This document shows positions 24,259-33,402 of a DNA stretch of 64,000 bases, piece by piece (position 1 is the first letter of the stretch; each line of letters starts with the position of its first letter). The DNA lies in the NCBI GenBank assembly GCA_052400665.1, contig JBQTGK010000003.1; one strand, 5' to 3'. Below the pieces are notes generated by a model. It worked only from the letters and a program-made list of their open reading frames with translations, did not search any database and had not been told where the DNA came from. This stretch comes from JBQTGK01 sp052400665. Its GTDB lineage: Bacteria > Bacteroidota > Bacteroidia > Bacteroidales > Marinifilaceae. The position numbers were made by a program, and so were the translations under genes.

Positions 24259-26733
24259 ATGAAAAGAGTTAGTCTTGTCCTTTTTTTTCTTTTACTGATT
24301 ACCATTACCAGTAAGGCAGATGGCGTTAGAACAATTGAAGATTTTAATTTTAACTGGAAATTTAATTTGGGAGATGTACCCAATGCAAATAGTTTTAATT
24401 ATGACGATAGCGCTTGGCGCAAATTAAGACTGCCACACGATTGGAGCATTGAACAATCTTATACTACCGAAAATACTTCCGGTTCAACAGGATTTTTACC
24501 CACAGGAATAGCTTGGTATCGTAAAAGCTTTAAGCTTAGCGAAGATCAAAAAAATAAGTTGTTTTATATAGAATTTGATGGCATTTCCAGCAATTCCGAA
24601 GTATGGATTAATGGGCATTATTTAGGAAAACGGCCTTATGCTTATTCTGCTTTTTCTTACGAGTTAACCAAGTATTTAAAATTTGATGAGCAAAATGTGA
24701 TTGCCGTAAAGGTTGATAATTCAAACTTTGCCAATTCTCGATGGTACACCGGGTCGGGTATTTATAGGAATGTGCGATTGGTAAGTACATCGAAAGTGCA
24801 TGTGCCACAGTTCGGAGTATGGGTAGAAACGCCGCAGGTTAATCAAAAACAAGCAAAAGTAAAAGTAAGTTCTATTGTAAAAAATACTTTGGCAAAAGCA
24901 CAAAAACTAAAATTTAAAGTTCTTATTAAAGACCAAACAGGTAAGTTGGTTTCAAGTAGTTCTAAAAAACTTACTGTTTTAGATGTGGATACAACATCTA
25001 TGATATTGAATATTGCGAATCCTAAACTTTGGAGTTTAGAAGAAACAAATCAATACTCGGCCGAAGTTCAGGTGTTTTTAGGAAAAGAATTGAAAGATGA
25101 ATACAAAGTAGATTTTGGTATTCGTTCGATTCGTTTTGATGCCAATAAAGGATTCTTTTTAAATGATAAAAACATAAAACTGAAGGGGGTTTGCTTGCAT
25201 CACGATGCAGGTGCTGTTGGAGGTGTTTTTATCCGCGACGTATGGAAGCGAAGACTTACAAATTTAAAAGACATAGGAGTTAATGCCATTCGCATGTCTC
25301 ATAATCCTGCCGATCCTGGTTTACTAAAATTGTGCGATGACATGGGGTTTGTAGTAATTAACGAGGCTTTAGATGAATGGAGAAGAAATAAAGACAAATG
25401 GATTACCAGTCGTTTTGCTAAAGATATGCGTCCGGAACTGGAATGTGGTTATGGTGATATTTATGAACAATGGGCCGAGCAGGATGTGAAAGATATGGTT
25501 CGTTACTCTCGAAATCATCCATCTATTATTATGTGGAGTATGGGGAACGAAATAGAGTGGACCTATCCCTATTACTATAAGATGGAGAAAAGCAATCAGG
25601 GATTGGGGAATCAGGTTTTAAAGGACGAAACAATAAATGGGAAAGATGAATTAAAAGAAACTGCAGAAGAGATTGAACGATGGATTAAGGAAGTTGACCA
25701 ATCGCGTTTTGTAACAACAGGTGGAGTATTGCCAAAGGCTGGTAACATAACAGGGTATTTCGATGTACCTGATGTTATGGGATACAATTATCGGGCAGTT
25801 AACTACGATAGCGATCATAAGAACTATCCAAACAGAATAATGTATGGTTCCGAAAATTGGGGAACATATCAAGAGTGGAAAGATGCTGTCGATCGTGATT
25901 TTATTGCAGGTATTTTTATCTGGACAGGAATTGCTTATTTAGGAGAATCGGGACCTTATCCATGGAAAGGTTTGGATATTTCTTTACTCGATTTTTGTGG
26001 TTTTTATACCCCTCGAGGACATTTTTTTCGAACTATCTGGAGCGATAAGCCATATACATATCTGGCCACTAAGCATGCTAAAAAAGCACAATGGATAAAA
26101 AAAGAAGGTGAATGGGTAGATAACCGTATTGAAGGATGGTTAGATAAATGGTTGTTTGAAGATGTAGAGCAAAGCTGGAACTACCAAAAAGGAGATTCTG
26201 TGTTTGTTGAGGTTTATTCAAACTCACCCAAGGTAGAATTATTTATCAACCAGAAAAGTTATGGAGTAAAGAATCCTGATGATTTTGAGGATCATATTGT
26301 AAAATATCTTGTGCCTTATGCCGAAGGAGAAGTTAGAGCTGTTGGATTTAATGAATCGCAAAAGGAGAGTGAGTATAAAATTAACACAGCGAAGTGGGTT
26401 TCGAAATTGGTCTTAAAAGCCGATCGTATTAAAATGAAGGCCAATGGATATGATGTGGTACATCTGCAGGCTTATTTGCAAACAAAATCGGGAGAATTGG
26501 TTCCCGATAAAGAAATGCAGATTGAGTTTACCGTAGAAGGAGAAGGTGTAAATATTGGCGTTGATAATGGTTGGGACAGGAATGTACAAAAACACAAATC
26601 GAATTTTATTGTTACGCATAAGGGACGTGCTATGCTTTTGGTTCAAAGCACACGCAAGGTTGGAAACATAAAAATATCTGCTCGGGCAGGTAAGCTAAAA
26701 TCTAATAAAATTGAACTGCAAACAGAATTGTAG
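24259..26733 (+). CDS. Exported GH2 beta-galactosidase-type glycosidase
   Basis: The 824-residue protein has a signal peptide (MKRVSLVLFFLLLITITSKA) and full GH2 architecture. A sugar-binding domain carries PHDWSIEQSY and VWINGHYLGKRP, then comes an Ig-like domain and a TIM barrel with GVCLHHDAGAVGG and NAIRMSHNPADP. The acid/base is Glu431 in WSMGNEIEW and the nucleophile Glu532 in YGSENWG. C-terminal Ig-like domains include the VFVEVYSNSPKVELFIN strand typical of the DUF4982/bacterial beta-galactosidase group. Unlike the neighbouring 952-residue GH2, all catalytic residues are kept. It is transcribed alone on the plus strand, ending before a terminator. The SSS transporter gene faces it. 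Beta-galactosidase is the likely but unproven activity. Confidence 0.92.
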   Translation: MKRVSLVLFFLLLITITSKADGVRTIEDFNFNWKFNLGDVPNANSFNYDDSAWRKLRLPHDWSIEQSYTTENTSGSTGFLPTGIAWYRKSFKLSEDQKNKLFYIEFDGISSNSEVWINGHYLGKRPYAYSAFSYELTKYLKFDEQNVIAVKVDNSNFANSRWYTGSGIYRNVRLVSTSKVHVPQFGVWVETPQVNQKQAKVKVSSIVKNTLAKAQKLKFKVLIKDQTGKLVSSSSKKLTVLDVDTTSMILNIANPKLWSLEETNQYSAEVQVFLGKELKDEYKVDFGIRSIRFDANKGFFLNDKNIKLKGVCLHHDAGAVGGVFIRDVWKRRLTNLKDIGVNAIRMSHNPADPGLLKLCDDMGFVVINEALDEWRRNKDKWITSRFAKDMRPELECGYGDIYEQWAEQDVKDMVRYSRNHPSIIMWSMGNEIEWTYPYYYKMEKSNQGLGNQVLKDETINGKDELKETAEEIERWIKEVDQSRFVTTGGVLPKAGNITGYFDVPDVMGYNYRAVNYDSDHKNYPNRIMYGSENWGTYQEWKDAVDRDFIAGIFIWTGIAYLGESGPYPWKGLDISLLDFCGFYTPRGHFFRTIWSDKPYTYLATKHAKKAQWIKKEGEWVDNRIEGWLDKWLFEDVEQSWNYQKGDSVFVEVYSNSPKVELFINQKSYGVKNPDDFEDHIVKYLVPYAEGEVRAVGFNESQKESEYKINTAKWVSKLVLKADRIKMKANGYDVVHLQAYLQTKSGELVPDKEMQIEFTVEGEGVNIGVDNGWDRNVQKHKSNFIVTHKGRAMLLVQSTRKVGNIKISARAGKLKSNKIELQTEL

Positions 26734-26785
26734 CTTATTCAGGATTCGGATTTGAATAATCTATAATGTTTCGATAGTGAAAAAT

Positions 26786-26822
26786 AATAGTAGTATGGCT
26801 TATGCTTTGCTACTATTTTTTT
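26786..26822 (+). terminator. Terminator after the GH2 gene
   Basis: AATAGTAG (26786-26793) pairs with CTACTATT (26810-26817) around a 16-base loop, followed by a T-run to 26822. It separates the GH2 gene from the convergent symporter gene. Confidence 0.75.
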
Positions 26823-26866
26823 GTCATTTTTTTAGAGTTCTGGTATTTCTCACACAATAAAAAAGT

Positions 26867-28336
26867 TTACAGATTATTGTGTTTGGTTTTTAACATTCCT
26901 GCTTTTTCTATAAACGCACTGGCTTTATCGGATTTAGCTTTTGTAAGTAAGCTAACAAGTATAAATATCACCGCCGAGGCAATCATTCCGATAAGAGCCT
27001 GTTGTACCGAAGCAATCTCCCAAAATGCTGGTAGTTTTATGCTCAAAGCAATAAGCAGGTTGTAAGTTGAAAAAAGCAGTCCAAATAGAATAGAGGCAAA
27101 AGCACCTTTTGAGTTTCCTTTTTTCCAGATAAAAGCAAGTATTAATGGCACAAAAGCTCCGGTAGCCAAAAAATCCGATCCAACCCACGAAATTCTCAGT
27201 ATTGAACGTATTTCAAGACTTATAAGTAAGCCTAGTAATGCTATAATCAGACTTGATATTTTACCAATCCAAACCATTTGCATCGGACTTGCCTGCGGGC
27301 GTATTTTTCTTTTAAAGAGATCTACACTTAATACCAAAGCCCCGGTGTTAATCATAGAATCCATGGTCGACATAATTGCCGAGCACAATCCAACGAACAT
27401 AAGAGCAGCCAGCCCTAAAGGCATGTATTGAATTATTATGGCCGGAACAATTCCTCCTTCGGGTACCGAATCGAATAAACCCAGACTAAGAACTCCTGTT
27501 AGGGTAACAATTAAGTATAAGGGTATAAATACCACAAAAGCCAAAGCCATCATTTTTTTCGCATCTCCGGGTGCTTTTGTGGCAGAAATTCGTTGCCAGA
27601 TATTGGCCTGAATCATCCATGAACATCCAAAGGTAATTATGAACACGAAATTATTGGATATGTTGTGGAAAAAAGAAAAGAAATCAGGCTTATTATTGTT
27701 AAGTGCAATTTCGTGGACTTTTTCAAATCCTCCAGAATGATCATAAGCAAAAATAAAGAGTACAATAGCTGCTATCAGAAGAAAAACAAACTGAAGAATA
27801 TCGGTTACAACTACACCCTTAAATCCACCAAAGAAAGAGTAAAACAGAACAATGCAAGTTCCCGTTAAAGCAGCAATTTTATAATCAATATCAAAAAACG
27901 ATTGAAAGAAACGACCTATAACCACAGCTTGAGTTGCAACACCCAATATCATAAATACCAGAATTAGTACCGACAGGAGGAAAGCAACTTTTTTGTCGTA
28001 ACGTTCCTCCATTAACTGCGGTTGTGTAATGCTTCCTATTCTTCTAATTCCTGTTGAAAACAAGTACATTAAAAAAGTAGAAAATAAAACAGGCATTCCA
28101 TAAATCCAGAAAGAGCTAACTCCTTTATTAAAACCATGATCGACCAAGTCTATTGCCGAGCCGCCGCCCCACCACGAGGCAATAAAAGTTATCGAAAGAG
28201 CCCAAAAAGGCAGCTGTCGGCCAGCTAAAAAATAGTCTTCGGTATTCTTGCTGGCTTTAGAGCGAAAAACAATTATCATGATTCCTGCAAAATATAAGGC
28301 AAGAAGGATCATGGATATATATTGAAGCTGATTCAT
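26867..28336 (-). CDS. Sodium/solute symporter (SSS family)
   Basis: This 489-residue polytopic inner-membrane protein has about 13 hydrophobic segments. Family signatures: the N-terminal SKASKNTEDYFLAGRQLPFWA segment, SWWGGGSAIDLV in TM2, YSFFGGFKGVVVTDILQF near residue 170, and LCSAIMSTMDSMINTGA in TM8-9. Homologues move sugars, sialic acid, amino acids or other solutes with Na+. The substrate is not evident; its place beside the exported glycosidases suggests uptake of a released monosaccharide or oligosaccharide (inference). It is divergent from the glycogen operon, sharing the 374-base upstream region that contains LacI-like operator sequences. Confidence 0.9.
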   Translation of the reverse strand: MNQLQYISMILLALYFAGIMIIVFRSKASKNTEDYFLAGRQLPFWALSITFIASWWGGGSAIDLVDHGFNKGVSSFWIYGMPVLFSTFLMYLFSTGIRRIGSITQPQLMEERYDKKVAFLLSVLILVFMILGVATQAVVIGRFFQSFFDIDYKIAALTGTCIVLFYSFFGGFKGVVVTDILQFVFLLIAAIVLFIFAYDHSGGFEKVHEIALNNNKPDFFSFFHNISNNFVFIITFGCSWMIQANIWQRISATKAPGDAKKMMALAFVVFIPLYLIVTLTGVLSLGLFDSVPEGGIVPAIIIQYMPLGLAALMFVGLCSAIMSTMDSMINTGALVLSVDLFKRKIRPQASPMQMVWIGKISSLIIALLGLLISLEIRSILRISWVGSDFLATGAFVPLILAFIWKKGNSKGAFASILFGLLFSTYNLLIALSIKLPAFWEIASVQQALIGMIASAVIFILVSLLTKAKSDKASAFIEKAGMLKTKHNNL

Positions 28337-28471
28337 TCAATGATTGTTTAAGAAAAGTAGTACAAAGTGCTATTAGGGAAATATTTCATTAATTAAGCCT
28401 AATGTTTTTGTATTGAAAAGTTTAGAAAGATATCTATAATCATATTTCTTATTTTTTTCTAAAATTTTCAA

Positions 28472-28518
28472 TTTAAAACGATGTAAATATACTTTTTTTT
28501 TGTTTGAAACGATTGCAA
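28472..28518. promoter_or_regulatory. Two LacI-type operator-like palindromes in the symporter/GH133 divergent region
   Basis: In the gene-free stretch 28337-28710 two 16-base sequences match each other: TTTAAAACGATGTAAA (28472-28487) and TTTGAAACGATTGCAA (28503-28518). Their starts are 31 bases apart, about three helical turns. Both are imperfect palindromes with an AAACG core, as in operators of LacI/GalR-family repressors. A third version precedes dhaK at 42595. No LacI-family gene lies in the window, so the binding protein is unknown. Confidence 0.5.
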
Positions 28519-28710
28519 TAAAAATAGTTAAAAATTTACTATGTTAAGTAATTACTGTTTCAGGCGTAAGTTCACAAAAAAATAATTGCAAAAAGGAATT
28601 TAGAGCAATAGTTTTTCATAAATTATCGATAACTTTAGTAACAATGAAATCATTTTTATGATAACATTTTCAACTAACCCATTATAAATCAAACTCAAAA
28701 CACAAAATGC

Positions 28711-30645
28711 ATGGATTACCTAAAACTCGACAAAGCCAAACTGGTAAATACTGAGTACTCTCTAAAGAAAGAGTTTATTAGAACAAATAGGGCAGGTTCT
28801 TTTGCCAGTTCTACAATTATTAATTGTAATACACGAAAATATCACGGCCTACTTATTTGTCCAATTGATAATTTTGGAGGGGAAAATCATCTTTTATTGT
28901 CTTCCCTCGATGAAACTCTAATTCAGCACGGTGCTCCTTTTCATCTGGGAATTCATAAATTTCCGGGTGAATATAGTCCTAAAGGACATAAATATATTAG
29001 AGAGTATGGAATAGATACAATTCCAGCTTTAACATACCGTGTTGGGGGAATTGTGCTTAAAAAAGAACTTCTTTTGGTTGAAAAAGAACAGCGAGTATTA
29101 ATTCGTTATACATTATTAGAAGCTAATTCTCCAACAATTATTCGTTTTCAACCTTTTTTGGCTTTTCGAAATATCCATTCCTTAACAAAGGCTAATATGG
29201 ATGCTAATACCCGATCCAAAATTGTAAGTAATGGAGTAGGCCTTAAATTGTACGATGGTTTTCCATTTTTATATATGCAAACCTCAAAAAAGTCGGATTT
29301 TATTCATGTGCCTGATTGGTATTATAATGTAGAGTATCGAGAAGAGAAAAAAAGAGGTTACGATTGCCACGAAGATTTATTTGTTCCCGGATATTTTGAA
29401 ATGGAAATTAAAAAAGGAGAACCAATTGTTTTTTCGGCGGGAACCGAGCAAGTTTCTCCCAATGCAATAGCAAAGCAGTTTAATAATGAACTAAAAAAAC
29501 GCGTGGCTCGTGATAGTTTTGAGAACTGTTTGGCTAATTCTGCTGATCAGTTTATTTCGCGTAAAGGCAAGGAAACTTCCATAATTAACGGATTTCCATG
29601 GTTTAGTACAAGCGAGAGAAATACTTATTTGGCCTTACCGGGTTTAAGTCTGGCCCGAAATAAAGAAAAGGTTTTTCTGGATATATTAAATGCCTCGTAC
29701 GATAAAATTATGAACCGTTTTTCTTATGCTACTTCTTTAAATAAAGGCAATGAATCGGTTGATGTTCCTTTATGGTTTTTCTGGACTTTGCAAAAATATG
29801 TTGAGTTTGGAGCTGATAAGGCTGAGCTTTGGAAAAAGTATGGAAAACGAATAAAAGAGATTTTCCAATACTATAAATTTGGGTCTAATCTTGCTATAAT
29901 AATGCACGAAAATGGACTTTTATGGACTATTAAGCAGGGAGTTACCTGGATGAAAATTCAGAATAACGGAAAATTCTTAAACCGGAGAATGGGTTATGTT
30001 GTTGAGCTAAATGCACTTTGGTATAATGCAATATGTTTTGCACTAGAAATGGCTGAAGAAGCTAAAGATGAAAAGTTTGCAGAAGAATGGAAGGATATCC
30101 CTGAAAAAATAAAAGAAGCATTTTTAAGTACATTTTGGGATGATAAAAAGGCTTATTTGTCCGATTATGTTGATGATACACATAAAAGCTGGGCTGTTCG
30201 TCCTAATCAGCTATTTGCTGTATCCCTGCCTCACTCTTGTTTGTCTGACAATCAAAAAAAATCAATTCTTGATATCATTGAGAAAGAATTGTTAACACCA
30301 AGAGGATTAAGAACATTATCTCCTAAAAATCATGAATATATAGGAATATTTAAAGGAAACGAATTTGAAAGAAATAGCGCATTTCATTACGGATCGGTAT
30401 TTCCATGGTTGTTCGGACATTTTGCCGAAGCTTACTTAAAACTCTATAAAGAAAACGGAGAAGAAAAAATACAAGAACTTCTTGACGGTTTTGAAGAATG
30501 CTTGCACGAACGCGGATTGGGGTCAATTTCGCAGATTTACGATGGTAATCCCCCGCATAAACCCAACGAGGCAACATCTTATGCATTAAGTGTAGCCGAA
30601 ATTATAAGAGTGAGTAAATTATTAAACCAATCATCTTTTAAATAG
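28711..30645 (+). CDS. Glycogen debranching enzyme, archaeal type (GH133)
   Basis: The cytoplasmic 644-residue protein resembles archaeal-type amylo-alpha-1,6-glucosidases. The N-terminal beta domain has EFIRTNRAGSFASSTIINCNTRKYHGLL, the conserved opening of this family, and the C-terminal (alpha/alpha)6 domain has GFPWFSTSERNTYLALPGL and SVDVPLWFFW. Toward the end, RTLSPKNHEYIGIFKGN and RNSAFHYGSVFPWLFGHF match the glucosidase active-site region. Its job would be hydrolysis of alpha-1,6 branches in glycogen. It is separated by seven bases from the next gene (GT4) and starts the GH133-GT4-GH57 operon, a gene trio often found together in Bacteroidota. Start: ATG 28711. Confidence 0.9.
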   Translation: MDYLKLDKAKLVNTEYSLKKEFIRTNRAGSFASSTIINCNTRKYHGLLICPIDNFGGENHLLLSSLDETLIQHGAPFHLGIHKFPGEYSPKGHKYIREYGIDTIPALTYRVGGIVLKKELLLVEKEQRVLIRYTLLEANSPTIIRFQPFLAFRNIHSLTKANMDANTRSKIVSNGVGLKLYDGFPFLYMQTSKKSDFIHVPDWYYNVEYREEKKRGYDCHEDLFVPGYFEMEIKKGEPIVFSAGTEQVSPNAIAKQFNNELKKRVARDSFENCLANSADQFISRKGKETSIINGFPWFSTSERNTYLALPGLSLARNKEKVFLDILNASYDKIMNRFSYATSLNKGNESVDVPLWFFWTLQKYVEFGADKAELWKKYGKRIKEIFQYYKFGSNLAIIMHENGLLWTIKQGVTWMKIQNNGKFLNRRMGYVVELNALWYNAICFALEMAEEAKDEKFAEEWKDIPEKIKEAFLSTFWDDKKAYLSDYVDDTHKSWAVRPNQLFAVSLPHSCLSDNQKKSILDIIEKELLTPRGLRTLSPKNHEYIGIFKGNEFERNSAFHYGSVFPWLFGHFAEAYLKLYKENGEEKIQELLDGFEECLHERGLGSISQIYDGNPPHKPNEATSYALSVAEIIRVSKLLNQSSFK

Positions 30646-30652
30646 TTTGTGT

Positions 30653-31963
30653 ATGAAAGTTCTAATGTTTGGATGGGAGTTTCCTCCACATATTTCGGGA
30701 GGATTAGGTACGGCCTGTTACGGGTTGACAAAAGGTTTGTCGAAAATTAAAGATCTTGATATAATCTTCGTGGTGCCAAAAGCGCATGGCGATGAGGATC
30801 AGAGTAAAATGCAATTGGTAGGTGCCAATGGTGTAAATATAAAGCAAGTTCAGAATCATATTGAAAAGTTTAAAACTCAGCATACTTATCTCGAAGTAGA
30901 TTCTCATTTGGTTCCCTATAACGATCCTGATGAATACTATACTTTTTCTAGTCAGGATTTGTATGGGAAAAATAAGTTTTTTAAAGTTGATAAGGAAGGA
31001 AAACTGGAGTTTAGTGGAAAGTATGGGACTAATCTAATCGAGGAAATTTATAAATATGCCTACGTTGCTTCTACCATAAGTATGGATCAGGAACATGATG
31101 TAATTCATGCTCACGATTGGTTGTGCTATCCCGCAGGAATAGCAGCAAAAGAAGTGTCGGGTAAACCTTTGGTGATACATGTTCATGCTACCGATTTCGA
31201 TCGAAGTGGTGGAAGTGTAAATCCTAAAGTATTCGAGATTGAAAAAATGGGAATGGATGCTGCTGATAAAATTATTGCAGTAAGTAATCTTACCCGAAAT
31301 ATAGTAATCGAAAAATACGGACAAGATCCAGATAAAGTGGTAACTGTTTACAACGCGGTAGAGCCTGTATCTTTTGAAGAAAAATTGGCTATTAAAAAAG
31401 GAGTAAAAGAAAAAGTTGTGACCTTTCTTGGTAGAATTACCATGCAAAAAGGTCCAGAATATTTTGTGGAAGCAGCTTATCAGGTTTTAAAACGAAGTAA
31501 TAATGTTCGTTTTGTAATGGCCGGAAGTGGTGATATGCTCGAAAAAATGGTTGAACGCGCAGCTCAATTAGGTATAAGCGATAAGTTTCATTTTACTGGT
31601 TTTTTAAAAGGAGACGACGTTTTTAAAATGTTTAAACTTAGCGATGTTTATGTAATGCCATCGGTATCGGAGCCATTCGGAATTTCTCCACTCGAAGCAA
31701 TGCAGTCTAATGTGCCTGTGATCATTTCGAAGCAATCTGGAGTATCTGAAATTTTAACTCATGCTGTAAAAGTGGATTATTGGGACATTGATGCAATGGC
31801 CGATGCTATTTACGGAATCATAAGTTACAACTCTCTCTCTAAGGAATTTAAAGAGAAAGGTAAAGAAGAAGTGGATAACCTAAAATGGGCCAATGCAGCG
31901 GTTCATGTTCACGATGTTTACCAAGCAGCAATTAATCTATTTGTCACACCAAGCAAAAGCTAA
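30653..31963 (+). CDS. Glycosyltransferase family 4, glycogen/starch synthase-like
   Basis: This GT-B fold transferase has 436 residues. It opens with MKVLMFGWEFPPHISGGLGTA, where the Gly-Gly-Leu-Gly loop binds nucleotide-sugar as in starch/glycogen synthases. Mid-protein VIHAHDWLCYPAGI and VIHVHATDFDRSG resemble GT5 enzymes. The C-terminal domain has VTFLGRITMQKGPEYFVEA and the retaining-transferase Glu-x7-Glu motif in EPFGISPLEAMQ. A likely role is alpha-1,4-glucan elongation from ADP- or UDP-glucose. The ATG at 30653 is chosen; a TTG six bases earlier is possible. It lies between debranching enzyme and GH57, with its stop five bases before the GH57 ATG. Confidence 0.88.
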   Translation: MKVLMFGWEFPPHISGGLGTACYGLTKGLSKIKDLDIIFVVPKAHGDEDQSKMQLVGANGVNIKQVQNHIEKFKTQHTYLEVDSHLVPYNDPDEYYTFSSQDLYGKNKFFKVDKEGKLEFSGKYGTNLIEEIYKYAYVASTISMDQEHDVIHAHDWLCYPAGIAAKEVSGKPLVIHVHATDFDRSGGSVNPKVFEIEKMGMDAADKIIAVSNLTRNIVIEKYGQDPDKVVTVYNAVEPVSFEEKLAIKKGVKEKVVTFLGRITMQKGPEYFVEAAYQVLKRSNNVRFVMAGSGDMLEKMVERAAQLGISDKFHFTGFLKGDDVFKMFKLSDVYVMPSVSEPFGISPLEAMQSNVPVIISKQSGVSEILTHAVKVDYWDIDAMADAIYGIISYNSLSKEFKEKGKEEVDNLKWANAAVHVHDVYQAAINLFVTPSKS

Positions 31964-31967
31964 CATT

Positions 31968-33272
31968 ATGAAATCAGTTTGTTTATATTTTCAAATTCAC
32001 CAACCATTACGTTTAAAAAGATATCGTTTTTTCGATATTGGTAACAATCATTACTACTACGATGATTATACCAACGAGTCGATCATGCGTAAAATTGCCG
32101 ATGAATGTTATTTGCCAGCCAATAAAATTATATTAGAGCTTCTTAAGTCAGAAAAATATAATTTTAAGATAAGTTTTTCGATTACAGGATTAGCACTCGA
32201 GCAATTTGAATTGTATGCGCCCGAAGTAATTGATAGTTTTAAAGCACTTGCTAAAACTGGGAAAGTTGAATTTTTATCCGAAACTTATTCTCATTCTCTG
32301 GTATCACTCAGAAACAAAGACGAATTTATAGGTCAGGTAAAAGAGCACAGCCATAAAATAGAAGCTTTATTTGGAGCAAAACCAACAATTTTTCGGAATA
32401 CAGAATTAATCTATTCCGATGGCATTGGCCAAATGGTAGCTGATATGGGTTACAAAGGTATTTTAACCGAAGGGGCAAAGCATATTTTAGGTTGGAAAAG
32501 TCCGAACTATTTGTATTGTAATGCCATAAATCCTAAGCTTAAAATTTTAATGAGAAATTATAATCTTAGCGATGATATTGCCTTTAGATTTTCGAATGAA
32601 GACTGGAAAAACTGGCCCTTAACATCAGGTAAATTTGTAAGTTGGTTAAACGAGTTCGACGAAAAGGAAGATGTGGTAAATATTTTTATGGATTATGAAA
32701 CATTTGGTGAACATCAGAAAAAGGAATCCGGAATTTTTGAATTTCTGAAGAATTTTCCGAAGGATTTATCTGCGAAATCGAAGTATAAATTTGCACTTCC
32801 ATCCGAAGTAGTGGATGAATATCAGCCAATTGCCCAGGCGCATGTTCCAAACGTAATATCATGGGCCGATGAAGAAAGAGATTTATCGGCATGGCTAGGA
32901 AATAGCTTGCAGAATGAGGCTTTTGATAAATTGTATGAGCTTAGAGAAGATTTGCTCGCACTTAATGATGAGCGATTGCTGAAAGACTGGAAATACCTTC
33001 AGGGAAGCGATCATTTTTATTACATGTGCACAAAATTCTTTTCAGATGGCGATGTGCATTCCTATTTTAATCCATACAATTCGCCTTACGATGCTTTCAT
33101 TAACTACATGAATGTATTAAGTGATTTGCAGCTAAGAATAAATAAGCTTAAAGATTCAAATCCTGAGAGCACAGAAGATTTGAAGAAGGAAATATCAAAG
33201 AAAAATGCAATAATTGCTCACTATAAAGAAAGATTGGAAGAATTGGATGAACACTTTTCAGAAGCCGATTAA
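31968..33272 (+). CDS. GH57 alpha-amylase-type glycoside hydrolase
   Basis: The 434-residue cytoplasmic enzyme is of family 57 (alpha-amylase, 4-alpha-glucanotransferase and branching-type activities). The ATG at 31968 gives MKSVCLYFQIHQPLR, with the HQP motif at residues 11-13, so the longer in-frame extension overlapping the GT4 gene is rejected. Other family motifs: FLSETYSHSL, FRNTELIYSD with the probable nucleophile Glu146, and FMDYETFGEHQ with the acid Asp242. The C-terminal 50 residues are a charged, coiled-coil-like helix (DLKKEISKKNAIIAHYKERL). It is the third gene of the glycogen operon. It probably trims or rearranges intracellular alpha-glucan made by the neighbouring synthase. 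Confidence 0.9.
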   Translation: MKSVCLYFQIHQPLRLKRYRFFDIGNNHYYYDDYTNESIMRKIADECYLPANKIILELLKSEKYNFKISFSITGLALEQFELYAPEVIDSFKALAKTGKVEFLSETYSHSLVSLRNKDEFIGQVKEHSHKIEALFGAKPTIFRNTELIYSDGIGQMVADMGYKGILTEGAKHILGWKSPNYLYCNAINPKLKILMRNYNLSDDIAFRFSNEDWKNWPLTSGKFVSWLNEFDEKEDVVNIFMDYETFGEHQKKESGIFEFLKNFPKDLSAKSKYKFALPSEVVDEYQPIAQAHVPNVISWADEERDLSAWLGNSLQNEAFDKLYELREDLLALNDERLLKDWKYLQGSDHFYYMCTKFFSDGDVHSYFNPYNSPYDAFINYMNVLSDLQLRINKLKDSNPESTEDLKKEISKKNAIIAHYKERLEELDEHFSEAD

Positions 33273-33402
33273 TTAGCACTTATTTAAAGAAGAACAGGAG
33301 AGTATGAATTAAAATAATCTCTTATTCTTCTGATTTAAATATAGCTCATTTTCAATATGTTATTGAAAATTAGTAATTAGCAGATCAGTAAAATCGTTGT
33401 TT

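Noticed and set aside
31893..31967. N-terminal extension of the GH57 protein overlapping the GT4 gene
   Set aside because: The family start MKSVCLYFQIHQP begins at 31968; upstream residues are the GT4 coding sequence in another frame.
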